NCBI RefSeq assembly: GCF_037023745.1
Contig: NZ_CP146101.1
Span: 2,410,001-2,474,000 of the forward strand
From: Streptomyces sp. SCSIO 30461
GTDB lineage: Bacteria > Actinomycetota > Actinomycetes > Streptomycetales > Streptomycetaceae
Length of the DNA stretch: 64,000 nt
Direction of reading: 5' to 3'
Below the pieces are notes generated by a model. That model saw only the letters and a program-made list of their open reading frames with translations. It did no database searches and was not told the origin of the DNA. Position 1 is the stretch's first letter; every line of letters starts with the position of its first letter. This document shows, in pieces, positions 25,491 to 33,390 of this stretch. Position numbers and translations under genes: made by a program.

Positions 25491-27035
25491 ATGACCAGCC
25501 CGAGATCCGCCCCAGCAGCGCGGTCCACCGCCCCGGCGCGGGACGGTGGGAGCGCCTTGGCGCTGCTCGTCATCGCGTCCTGCCAGCTGATGGTGGTGCT
25601 CGACATCACCATCGTGAACGTCGCGCTGCCGCACATCCAGAGCTCGCTCGGCTTCTCCACCACCGACCTGTCGTGGGTCGTCAGCGCATACACCCTCGCG
25701 TTCGGCGGGCTGATGCTGCTCGGTGGCAGGATGGGGGACATCCTGGGGCGGCGCAGGGTCTTCGTCTGTGGAGTGCTGCTCTTCGTCGCGGGCTCGCTGG
25801 CCGCGGGGCTCGCGCAGAGCGCGGGGGCGCTGCTCGCCGCCCGCGCCTTCCAGGGATCGGGCGCCGCCGTCGCCTCCCCGACCGCCCTCGCCCTGATCAG
25901 TACGACCTTCTCCGAAGGCCCCGAGCGCAATCGGGCCTTCGGTGTCTTCGCCTCCGTGTCCGCCGCCGGGGGAGCACTCGGTCTGGTGGCGGGCGGTGTG
26001 ATCGTCGAATGGCTCGACTGGCGCTGGGTGTTCTTCGTCAACGGGCCGATCGGAATGCTCGCCGTCCTCGCCGCGCCGCGATGGATCAGGGAGTCCGGGC
26101 GCCAGTCCGGCACCTTCGACATCGCGGGCGCGCTCACCGCCACGGTCGGGATGGTGCTGCTCGTCTACGGTTTCATCCGGGCGGCACGGGGCGGGTGGTC
26201 GGACTCGCTGACGATCGCGTCGTTCGCGCTGGCATCGGCGACCCTGGGTCTGTGCGCCCTGGTCGAGCGCCGTTCCAGACGGCCGGTCATCCCGCTTCGA
26301 CTGTTCGCCGACCGCAACCGCCGCGGGACCTACGCGATGATGCTGAGCTTCGCGGCGGCGATGTTCGGCATGTTCTTCTTCCTCTCCCTCCATGTGCAGA
26401 ACGTGCTGGGATTCAGCCCGCTCCAGGCGGGGTTCGCCTTTCTGCCGGTCAGCGCGATCATCGTGGTCGGGGCGCGGACCACGGCGCGGCTGCTGCCCCG
26501 GTACGGGCCCAAGCCCTTCCTGGTCGCCGGTGCCCTGCTGGCGACGGCCGGCCTGATCTGGCTGACCCGTGTCGACGCCCATTCGACATACGCCGGTGCG
26601 TTTCTGGGGCCGATGCTGGTGTTCGGCCTGGGCATGGGCCTGCAGTTCGTGTCGATCACCGTGACAGCGCTCTCCGGCGTCGCGGCCGGGGAGTCCGGTG
26701 CGGGGTCCGGTCTGCTCAACGCGCACCAGCAGGTGGGCGGCTCGCTCGGGCTCGCCGTACTGGTCACGGTGTTCGGTGCGGCCGCAGGCCGGGAGGCGGC
26801 CCTTCAGGCTCCGGTCTTCCTCAGCCGGGCCACCCCCGCGGAGAAGCTGGGTTACGCGCACACCGGCCGACTCCCGGCGCCCTACGCCGACGCGGTCCTC
26901 ACCTCCGGTGCGACGGCCGTCTTCGCCGTCGCTGCCGTCTTCACGGCGGTAGCCGCGCTGATCGCGCTGTTCGTGGTCCGCTTCGGCCCTGCCGACATCG
27001 AACGCCTCAACGGCCGCGGCAGCGGAAGCCCATGA
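25491..27035 (+). CDS. MFS drug exporter, DHA2 (EmrB/QacA) family
   Basis: A 14-helix proton-coupled exporter of 514 residues. The first helix holds the DHA2 signature LDITIVNVALPHIQ, and motif A is GGRMGDILGRRR after helix 2. Motif C occurs in the fifth helix region (AAGGALGLVAGGVIVEWLDW). The final helix runs into a short basic tail. Another in-frame start exists 30 bp earlier (25461); 25491 was chosen because the first ten codons are atypical, but neither has a clear ribosome site. The substrate is unknown, and the gene is not obviously tied to the hydroxyproline operon, from which it is separated by about 200 bp with no recognisable element. Confidence 0.85.
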   Translation: MTSPRSAPAARSTAPARDGGSALALLVIASCQLMVVLDITIVNVALPHIQSSLGFSTTDLSWVVSAYTLAFGGLMLLGGRMGDILGRRRVFVCGVLLFVAGSLAAGLAQSAGALLAARAFQGSGAAVASPTALALISTTFSEGPERNRAFGVFASVSAAGGALGLVAGGVIVEWLDWRWVFFVNGPIGMLAVLAAPRWIRESGRQSGTFDIAGALTATVGMVLLVYGFIRAARGGWSDSLTIASFALASATLGLCALVERRSRRPVIPLRLFADRNRRGTYAMMLSFAAAMFGMFFFLSLHVQNVLGFSPLQAGFAFLPVSAIIVVGARTTARLLPRYGPKPFLVAGALLATAGLIWLTRVDAHSTYAGAFLGPMLVFGLGMGLQFVSITVTALSGVAAGESGAGSGLLNAHQQVGGSLGLAVLVTVFGAAAGREAALQAPVFLSRATPAEKLGYAHTGRLPAPYADAVLTSGATAVFAVAAVFTAVAALIALFVVRFGPADIERLNGRGSGSP

Positions 27036-27136
27036 GTCAACCGGTTGAGCTGTCGGCCACCATCCTCGACGCCTCGAACATCGCCGCGGCCTGCGGCAGC
27101 GGCTTCGCGGCCAACGCGGGTACACCGGTCCAGGGT

Positions 27137-27303
27137 GTGTTGCGAAAGTAGCTCCGTCCGCCCGCAGGGCGGGGCCTGCGGCGTCTGGTGCGTGCGATCG
27201 CAAGGCGGAGGATCATCCTCGTACTGGACGTACGTGGATGACTCCGGCAACGCAGCGAGCGTGCGTGCCAGGCGTCGCGGGTCAGGAGGGACTTTCGCAA
27301 CAC
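27137..27303. repeat. MITE-like inverted-repeat element
   Basis: A 167-bp non-coding unit bounded by a perfect 13-bp inverted repeat (GTGTTGCGAAAGT at 27137-27149, ACTTTCGCAACAC at 27291-27303). The repeat extends to 19 bp with two mismatches. The interior is rich in further dyads. Similar short units occur dispersed in Streptomyces genomes, from memory. It has no transposase and lies in the 362-bp convergent gap between the DHA2 exporter and alkyl sulfatase genes. No target-site duplication was clear. The rest of that gap shows nothing recognisable. Confidence 0.6.
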
Positions 27304-27397
27304 GCCCCAGCCGGCGGCCCAGCACCGGGAACGCGCCTCGCGCCGGCCGCCGGTGGATGGCGGTCGGCCCCGCGTGCCGGGGCGACCCGGCCGGGGG

Positions 27398-29341
27398 TCA
27401 GGGGGTGACGATGGCGAAGTGCATGTCCGGTTCGTCCAGCACCGCCATCAGTGTGACCAGCAGCAGCGGATTGCCCGTCATGGTGATGCCCTTGGTCGAC
27501 TTGGTGAGCAGCATGACGAGCAACTGGTCCCTGGTCATCGTCATGGTCAGTCCGGCGGCCGGGCCGGGCTTGGTGCCGCTGGTCCAGGTGAGCACTCCGT
27601 TGGTCAGCACCAGGTGCCAGTAGTCGTCGCCGATATGCCAGTCGACTGCCAGCTTCAGGCCCCATGCCTTGGGGCCGTTGATCCGGACGGCCATGCCGTC
27701 GATGAGCTGTCCGATCGTGAGTGACGCGTACACGTCCGGGCCGAACGCCTGCCCCTTCGCTTTGCCGACGCCCTTGGTGAGTTCCTGCGCACCCGTCAGA
27801 TAGAAGTTGCGCCACACGGCGTTCTCGGACGCGTGGCCGAGTCTGGTGTAGACCTCGGCCAGCTGGCGCTTTGCCCGGGTGTCCTTGGGGTCGTTGAACA
27901 CGGCGTGGTTGAGCAGGGTGACGGCGAATCGCAGATCGCCCTTGCGCGCGTACTGCTCGGCGCGGGAGCGCACCGCGCCCTGACCGCCCATGCAGGCGAC
28001 ATACCGGCGGGCTTCCTCGACGGGAGGGTGCCTCCACAGGTTGGCGGGGTTGCCGTCGAACCAGCCCATGTAGCGTTGGTAGATCCCCTTGACGTTGTGG
28101 CTGACGGAGCCGTAGTAGCCGCGGACAGCCCATGCCCGCTCCAGCGCGGGCGGCAGCCTGAGCGTCTCCGCGATCTCCGACCCGGTCATTCCCTTGTTCA
28201 TCAGACGGACCGTCTGATCGTGCAGATAGCCGTAGAGGTCCCGCTGCTGGCCGAGCAGCTCCACGATGCTGTCGTTGCCCCATGTCGGCCAGTGGTGCGA
28301 GGCGAAGGCGACATCGGCTTTGCCCCCGTACAGGCTGATGGCCTCGGTGAGATAGCCGGCCCAGGCGTGGGCGTCGCGGACCTGGGCTCCGCGCAGGGTG
28401 ATGATGTTGTGCATGGTGTGGGTGGCGTTCTCCGCCATGCACACCGCGCGCAGATCGGGGAAGAGGAAGTTCATCTCCTCCTGGCACTCGGTCCCCGGGG
28501 TCATCTGGAACTGGATGCGCACCCCGTCGACGGTGACTTCCTGACCGGTGGCGCTGATGTACTGGGTGGGAGGGATCAGATTGACCGTTCCGTCCGAGAC
28601 GGTGAGCCCGAGTCCACAGCCGACCTGGACGTCGGCTCCCTTGGGCAGCAGGGTGCCGTACATGTAGGAGGCCCGACGGACCATGGCGGGACCGGCGTAG
28701 ACGTTCTCGCTGACCGCGTGCTCCATGAAGCCCCGGGGCGCGAGTACGGGAATCCCGGGGCCGCCATCAGGCAGCACCCCGCGGCAGCCGCCGAAGTGGT
28801 CGAGGTGCGGATGGGTGTAGATCATTCCCTTGACGGCGCGGTTTCCCCGGTGGGCGCGATAGAGCGCCAGTGCTGCGGCCGCGGTCTCGGCTGAGATCAG
28901 CGGATCGATGACGATGACGCCGGTCTCGCCCTCGACGATGGTCATGTTGGAGATGTCGAGACCGCGGACCTGGTAGATCCGCTCGGTGACCTTGTACAGG
29001 CCCTGCCTGGCCACCAGTCGGGCCTGTCGCCAGAGGCTCTTGTCGACGCTCTTGGGCGGTGTGTCGCCCGCTTTGGAGAGGAAGGCGTAGGCGTCCGTGT
29101 CCCAGATGGTGGCACCGGCCTTGTTCTTGATCGCACCACCGGTGAACGCCGCGATGAAGCCGCGGTCGGCGTCCTTGAAGTCCTGCCTGTCGTCGTGGGG
29201 GAGACCGTCGGTGCGCGTCGCCGAGACGGCGCCTGCGTGAAGTTGCCCGGAGTACGCCTGGGCGGTCTGCGGGTTCAGTGCGACGGCCGCAGTCGCGGCA
29301 CCCGCTGCGGCGACGAAGCCGCGCCGGTCCATCGAGGTCAT
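27398..29341 (-). CDS. Tat-exported alkyl sulfatase (SdsA-type metallo-beta-lactamase fold)
   Basis: Hydrolyses primary alkyl sulfates such as dodecyl sulfate to alcohol and sulfate. A twin-arginine signal (MDRRGFVAAAGAATAAVAL, ending near AQA) opens the 647-residue protein. The metallo-beta-lactamase domain carries THPHLDHFGG near 172-181, the binuclear zinc site, and further ligands in MAENATHTMHN. A helical dimerisation region follows, and the C-terminal SCP2-like domain (from about 525, SLTIGQLIDGMAVRINGP) collects the lipid substrate. ATG 29341 was chosen for the Tat start and the nearby GAAGG. Two palindromes in its promoter and a TetR gene directly upstream suggest substrate-induced derepression. 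Confidence 0.88.
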   Translation of the reverse strand: MTSMDRRGFVAAAGAATAAVALNPQTAQAYSGQLHAGAVSATRTDGLPHDDRQDFKDADRGFIAAFTGGAIKNKAGATIWDTDAYAFLSKAGDTPPKSVDKSLWRQARLVARQGLYKVTERIYQVRGLDISNMTIVEGETGVIVIDPLISAETAAAALALYRAHRGNRAVKGMIYTHPHLDHFGGCRGVLPDGGPGIPVLAPRGFMEHAVSENVYAGPAMVRRASYMYGTLLPKGADVQVGCGLGLTVSDGTVNLIPPTQYISATGQEVTVDGVRIQFQMTPGTECQEEMNFLFPDLRAVCMAENATHTMHNIITLRGAQVRDAHAWAGYLTEAISLYGGKADVAFASHHWPTWGNDSIVELLGQQRDLYGYLHDQTVRLMNKGMTGSEIAETLRLPPALERAWAVRGYYGSVSHNVKGIYQRYMGWFDGNPANLWRHPPVEEARRYVACMGGQGAVRSRAEQYARKGDLRFAVTLLNHAVFNDPKDTRAKRQLAEVYTRLGHASENAVWRNFYLTGAQELTKGVGKAKGQAFGPDVYASLTIGQLIDGMAVRINGPKAWGLKLAVDWHIGDDYWHLVLTNGVLTWTSGTKPGPAAGLTMTMTRDQLLVMLLTKSTKGITMTGNPLLLVTLMAVLDEPDMHFAIVTP

Positions 29342-29403
29342 GGTGCACGTTCCCTTCTCGCAAGGATCAGGCCAGGTCCCCGGTGGGCGAAGCCGGACCG
29401 TAG

Positions 29404-29454
29404 TGCAGTAGGACTGCAACAAGAGCGGGGCGCCACTATTGCAGTTGGAGTGCA
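29404..29454. promoter_or_regulatory. Tandem palindromic operators of the alkyl sulfatase
   Basis: Two near-identical 15-bp dyads, TGCAGTAGGACTGCA (29404-29418) and TGCAGTTGGAGTGCA (29440-29454), lie 36 bp apart in the 166-bp gap before the sulfatase. The first is a perfect 6-bp-arm palindrome; the second has one arm mismatch. This arrangement is typical of TetR-family operators, and a TetR gene lies next door. Confidence 0.65.
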
Positions 29455-29507
29455 TCAAAAGAAGATGTGTGACGCAGGTTCTGCCTGTGAATCACCGACT
29501 GTGCCGC

Positions 29508-30284
29508 TCAGGGCGTCGACGCCGGGGCCGCTGCCGCGTCCGGCGGGTCGCCGAGCAGCGCACGCAGGGTCCGCTCCATCGCCGAGCGGGTCGCCGCCTC
29601 GCCCAGGCCCCGCCGACTGCGCAGATGGTCCCAGGCCGCCCAGGACAAGGCGGCCTCGAGGGAGTCGAGCAGTCCGCCCGCCCGGCGTGCTCCCGGCATC
29701 CGCCGCAGCTCCGGCTCGAAAGTCCGTGCCAGGTCGTCCCGCAGCCAGGTGTCACCCCGGCTCATCACCCGGCGCAGGCCGGCCCAGTCCGGCTCAAGGG
29801 CCAGTCCCACCTTGCGGATCGGCGTCATCCGCTCGTACATCCGGCCCCGCTGTGCCACGAGGACGCGCACTTTGTACGCCGTGGCGTGCCCGGGTGGCAC
29901 CGGTTCCGCCAGCGCCCGCCAGCGCTCCGCCTGCCGCTCAGCGGCTGCCGTGTACAGCGCCTCCCGGTCGGCGAAGTGGACGAAAACGGTGCGTTCCGAC
30001 ACTCCTGCCCGCTCCGCGATGGCCTTGCCGGTGGGCTTGCGCACACCCTCTGCCACCAGGTCCAGCAGCGCGTCCAGCAGCAGCGCACTGGTTCGCTCGG
30101 GGTCGCGCCGCCACCGGGGCCGCCGTCCCGTCCCGCGTGTGGCGCGGGCTCCGGTGGGCGGTTCGTCTCGCTCGTCTCGTGCGTTCACGTGGCACATGGT
30201 CTCAGCCGCTACACTCCCGCCGTCCGAGCCCGCGCCAGGCCCCTCCCGCGGGTCCGGCGTCATGCGTCGGGCGTCGGTCGGCAC
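29508..30284 (-). CDS. TetR-family regulator
   Basis: A TetR-type repressor. The helix-turn-helix is GKAIAERAGVSERTVFVHFADREALY, preceded by TSALLLDALLDLVAEG; the rest is the all-helical ligand-binding and dimerisation domain. The first 45-60 residues are Arg/Gly/Pro-rich and unlike the family, so the real start may be the internal ATG at 30197 or GTG at 30188; no start has a clear ribosome site. It lies upstream of and in the same direction as the alkyl sulfatase, and the twin TGCAGT dyads between them are its likely binding sites. The inducer (alkyl sulfate or fatty alcohol) is inferred. Confidence 0.8.
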   Translation of the reverse strand: MPTDARRMTPDPREGPGAGSDGGSVAAETMCHVNARDERDEPPTGARATRGTGRRPRWRRDPERTSALLLDALLDLVAEGVRKPTGKAIAERAGVSERTVFVHFADREALYTAAAERQAERWRALAEPVPPGHATAYKVRVLVAQRGRMYERMTPIRKVGLALEPDWAGLRRVMSRGDTWLRDDLARTFEPELRRMPGARRAGGLLDSLEAALSWAAWDHLRSRRGLGEAATRSAMERTLRALLGDPPDAAAAPASTP

Positions 30285-30309
30285 CTTTGGAGGCAGCTAC
30301 GCCGAACGG

Positions 30310-30339
30310 TTTACAAAACTCCCGATGCACCGTCATATT
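30310..30339 (+). promoter_or_regulatory. Promoter of the secreted phosphodiesterase gene
   Basis: TTTACA (30310-30315) and CATATT (30334-30339) are 18 bp apart in an AT-rich pocket of the divergent gap. Transcription would start near 30346, about 100 nt before the ATG at 30449. Confidence 0.4.
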
Positions 30340-30360
30340 GCTTCACTCGTAGGCAAGTTC

Positions 30361-30377
30361 ATCACCGCCACGGTGAT
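30361..30377. promoter_or_regulatory. Perfect dyad in the leader of the phosphodiesterase gene
   Basis: ATCACCG-CCA-CGGTGAT is a perfect 7-bp-arm inverted repeat just downstream of the predicted transcription start. It could be an operator or a small leader hairpin. Confidence 0.35.
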
Positions 30378-30448
30378 GAGCAGGCAGTGTTTGCTCGTGT
30401 CAGCATCCGTTCCGGAAGCATTCCGGCGGAAAACCCCCGAAGGGCAAG

Positions 30449-31375
30449 ATGGTGTCCAGACTTCGTACCCAGCGCAGAAGCGCCGTCATCGCCGTCGCCG
30501 TGGTTTCGGCGGCAACGGCCATGGCGACGATGCCCGCGGCGCAGGCCGGTGCTTCGTCCCAGTCGGTGACCGGCACGTTCAACGTCCTCACCTACAACGT
30601 CGCGGGCCTCCCCGAGCCGCTGTCCGGCAGCAATCCGGACAAGAACACGAAGCTCATCTCGCCGCGGCTCAACGCCTACGACGTGGTGAACGTCCAGGAG
30701 GACTTCGCCTATGACGACGACCTCCGCAAGTACGACGAGCACCCCTACCGGACCAAGGCTTCGGCCAAGGGCTGGATATTCGGAGTGCCGTTCTCCGACG
30801 GCCTGAACTCGTTCACCGATTTCAAGCAGAGCAACCTGGACCGCGAGGGCTGGGACAAGTGCACCGGCACCAACTGCCTGACCCCCAAGGGGTTCAGCTA
30901 TGTCCAGCTCGAACTGCCGGGTGGTGCGAAGCTCGACCTGTACAACGCCCATATGAACGCGGGGTCCGGCTCCGAGAAGGAACTGCGCGTCCGACGCGAC
31001 AACACGCGGCAGCTCTCCGAGTACATCCGGAAGCACTCGGCCGGCAACGCCGTCATCGTCATGGGCGACATGAACAGCCGCTACACCCGCTCCGGCGACA
31101 TCATCCGCGAGCTCCGGGACGACAACGGCTTCACCGACGCCTGGGTGGAGCTGATCAACGGCGGCAAGACCCCGGACGTCGACGACAACGCGAAGACCTG
31201 CAAGACGGAGACCTCCTGCGAGGTCATCGACAAGATCTTCTACCGCAGCGGGTCTGGTATCGAGCTGAAGGCGACGTACTACAACAACGAGTACGCGTCC
31301 TTCCTCGACTCCGGCGGTGATCCGCTCTCCGACCACCACCCGGCGACCGCCCGGTTCACCTACACCCTCCGGTAG
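30449..31375 (+). CDS. Secreted endonuclease/exonuclease/phosphatase-family enzyme
   Basis: A 308-residue exported phosphodiesterase with the DNase I-like fold. A Sec signal (hydrophobic stretch about 12-32, cleavage near AQA) precedes the domain. Catalytic landmarks are NVLTYNVAGL (Asn), NVQEDF (metal-binding Glu), YNAHMNAG (His), VIVMGDMNSRY (Asp/Asn) and the terminal SDHHPATA (general-base His). The fold covers sphingomyelinases, nucleases and inositol phosphatases. A bacterial sphingomyelinase-like or phosphodiesterase role fits best, but the substrate cannot be read from sequence. ATG 30449 follows GAAGGGCAAG. A hairpin follows the stop, so it is monocistronic. Confidence 0.78.
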   Translation: MVSRLRTQRRSAVIAVAVVSAATAMATMPAAQAGASSQSVTGTFNVLTYNVAGLPEPLSGSNPDKNTKLISPRLNAYDVVNVQEDFAYDDDLRKYDEHPYRTKASAKGWIFGVPFSDGLNSFTDFKQSNLDREGWDKCTGTNCLTPKGFSYVQLELPGGAKLDLYNAHMNAGSGSEKELRVRRDNTRQLSEYIRKHSAGNAVIVMGDMNSRYTRSGDIIRELRDDNGFTDAWVELINGGKTPDVDDNAKTCKTETSCEVIDKIFYRSGSGIELKATYYNNEYASFLDSGGDPLSDHHPATARFTYTLR

Positions 31376-31409
31376 CCGACGAGCCGAGACACCACGGGCT
31401 GTCACGGAG

Positions 31410-31441
31410 GCGGGCGGTGAACCCCGGAAGGCACCGCCCGC
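31410..31441 (+). terminator. Hairpin terminator after the phosphodiesterase gene
   Basis: A perfect 10-bp stem, GCGGGCGGTG (31410-31419) with CACCGCCCGC (31432-31441), around a 12-nt loop and followed by TTTCGCT. It lies 35 bp after the stop. Confidence 0.7.
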
Positions 31442-31579
31442 TTTCGCTGTCGGTTGACCCAGGACCGAGTCATTCCGGAACATCCCTCGGTCATCGCTCT
31501 CCCGATTCCCGCGGTGCCGCCCCTCCGTGTGGTGAACCCCTTCACCAAGTGTGGAGTGCCGACCTGTTGCCATCGACGA

Positions 31580-31840
31580 AGACCGTTCCGGGCAGTGCGA
31601 GACGTGGATGCGCCAGACATCTCGAGATCGACGAGGGGATCACCACGGACGCCGAATCCGTCCTGGTGACCGCTGGGTGCCAGGAGGCGATGGTTCTGGT
31701 GATGCGCACGCTGTGCAAGGACTCTCGTGACGTGATCCTCACCTCGTTCCCCTCGTACGTCGGCTTCCTGGGCGGCGCGCACCTGGTGGGGATGCCCGTC
31801 ATCGGCGTACGCGAAGGCACCCGGGAATCGGCGTGGAGCA
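31580..31840 (+). pseudogene. Internal fragment of a PLP-dependent aminotransferase
   Basis: About 85 codons resemble class I/II aminotransferases of the MocR/valine-pyruvate type: RHLEIDEGITTDAESVLVTA followed by GCQEAMVLVMRTLC and SFPSYVGFLGGAHLVGMPVI. The part before the cofactor domain core and everything from the lysine-containing half onward are missing. Surrounding sequence on both sides is unrelated, so this is a relic rather than a small gene. It lies in the 514-bp gap between the phosphodiesterase and UDP-glucose dehydrogenase genes, which otherwise holds only the terminator. Confidence 0.65.
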
Positions 31841-31889
31841 TCTGCTCCTCCGTGCTGCCCGGACAGGACGAACCGCCGACTGGCGTCCG

Positions 31890-33236
31890 TCACATGATTA
31901 CGGGATCGTCGACACCGGGGGACGGACGGATGCCGATGCGAACCGGGAGGCGTCGGCCAGTGCTGTGGTAGGCCACAGGAAGGCCGGCCATGGTCTGAGG
32001 AGAGAGACAGTTCTTGCCGTCCACAATCATCGCGGGGGCGGCGAGCTGGGTGACAAGTTCACCCCAGTCGGCTTCGATGATCTCGGGCCATTCGGTGAGT
32101 ACCACCACCGCCCGAGCGCCCTGGATCGCGCTGCGCATATCGGTGTATGCCAGAGCGCCGGGGAAGAGCCGGCCGAGTTCCTCCCCGGCGATGGCGGGCT
32201 CCCAGATCCGTACACCTGCCGCCCTGTCGACGAGCTGAGGGATGATCGTGCGGCTGGGCGCGGCGAGCATGCCATCACTCCAGGGCTCGTAGCGTGCTCC
32301 CAGGACGGCGATTTGGCTGCTGGCGAGGTCGGCACCGAGTTCGGTGCACAGCGTGTCGATGACGAGCAGGGGCTGGGTCCGGTTGATCTCGATGACCGCG
32401 TCCAGCAGCGGGGTCGCCACGCCAAGGTCGTCGGCCCATCGCTGAAGAGCAGCGGTGTCCTTGGGCAGGCAGGAATCCCCGAAACCCAGGCCCGGCTGCA
32501 GGAAGGCATGCCCGATCCGCGGGTCGCAGCCGGCGGCGCGTAGGACGTCGTCGACGTTCGTCTCCGGCCCCCCGCACAGCCGCGCCACCTCGTTGGCGAA
32601 GCTGAATTTCATGGCGAGGAAGGAGTTGCTGGCGTACTTGGCCAGCTCCGCGCTTACTGGCGTGGTGATCACCCAAGGGCAGGCTGGCGACCCGTAGAGC
32701 TCGCGCAGCACCCGCACCACCGGCTCGTAGCAGACTCCGGCGACAACCCTCGCCGGGCTGCTCCAGTCGTCCAAGGCGCTGCCTTGGTTGAGGAACTCAG
32801 GGTTGTAGGCGTAGCGCTGCCGTAGCTGTGGGAAGGCATCGAGGAAGGCGTCACTGGTACCGGGGGGCACGGTCGACTTGAGCACCACGATCGGCGCGGG
32901 CAGCAAGGCGGCGGCCTCCGTCACCGCTGCAGTGACCTGCGACAGGTCCGCGGAGCCGTCCTCGGCCGGTGGGGTTCCGACGGTGATCAGCACGACGTCG
33001 AACGGCTCGTGTGCGTGGGCAGAGGCGAGACTCTCGGCAAAGCGCAGGCGCCCCGTCTCCAGCGCCAGGGACAGCTCTTGCTGCAGGCCAGGCTCCACCA
33101 CCGGGGCGCGGCCGGCATGAAGAGACCTCAGCCGTCCCGGCTGCTGCTCGATGCCCGTCACCCGATGACGGTGTGAGGCAAGAGCCACCGCTCCGGTCAC
33201 GCCCACGTAACCCTGTCCGACAACCGCGACCCGCAT
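31890..33236 (-). CDS. UDP-glucose/GDP-mannose 6-dehydrogenase family
   Basis: A 448-residue NAD-dependent sugar-nucleotide dehydrogenase that would oxidise UDP-glucose to UDP-glucuronate. The Rossmann motif VAVVGQGYVGVTGA opens the protein and LITVGTPPAEDG follows. The lysine/asparagine pair is in AKYASNSFLAMKFSFANE, and the catalytic cysteine is in GLGFGDSCLPKDT; the usual Gly before Ser is Asp here. A C-terminal UDP-binding domain completes it. ATG 33236 (MRVAVVGQGYVG) has AGGCAGGA just upstream; the frame is open for 29 further codons. UDP-glucuronate decarboxylase, the next enzyme towards UDP-xylose, begins at the far right end of the window. Confidence 0.87.
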   Translation of the reverse strand: MRVAVVGQGYVGVTGAVALASHRHRVTGIEQQPGRLRSLHAGRAPVVEPGLQQELSLALETGRLRFAESLASAHAHEPFDVVLITVGTPPAEDGSADLSQVTAAVTEAAALLPAPIVVLKSTVPPGTSDAFLDAFPQLRQRYAYNPEFLNQGSALDDWSSPARVVAGVCYEPVVRVLRELYGSPACPWVITTPVSAELAKYASNSFLAMKFSFANEVARLCGGPETNVDDVLRAAGCDPRIGHAFLQPGLGFGDSCLPKDTAALQRWADDLGVATPLLDAVIEINRTQPLLVIDTLCTELGADLASSQIAVLGARYEPWSDGMLAAPSRTIIPQLVDRAAGVRIWEPAIAGEELGRLFPGALAYTDMRSAIQGARAVVVLTEWPEIIEADWGELVTQLAAPAMIVDGKNCLSPQTMAGLPVAYHSTGRRLPVRIGIRPSPGVDDPVIM

Positions 33237-33390
33237 TCCTGCCTCACAACCCGCTGGACCAAACCCATGCCCCCACGCCAATACGCGCACCTCAATCTCC
33301 CGTGGAACTGACAGAGAGTCCAATTCCTACCGCTCATACGAGTGAGCCGCGCCCCTGTCCATCAAGGGTGCCGACCGGCGAGTGGACGCG

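Noticed and set aside
25296..27203. A 635-codon minus-strand frame opposite the DHA2 exporter
   Set aside because: Antisense shadow of a clear 14-helix transporter; highly charged low-complexity composition.
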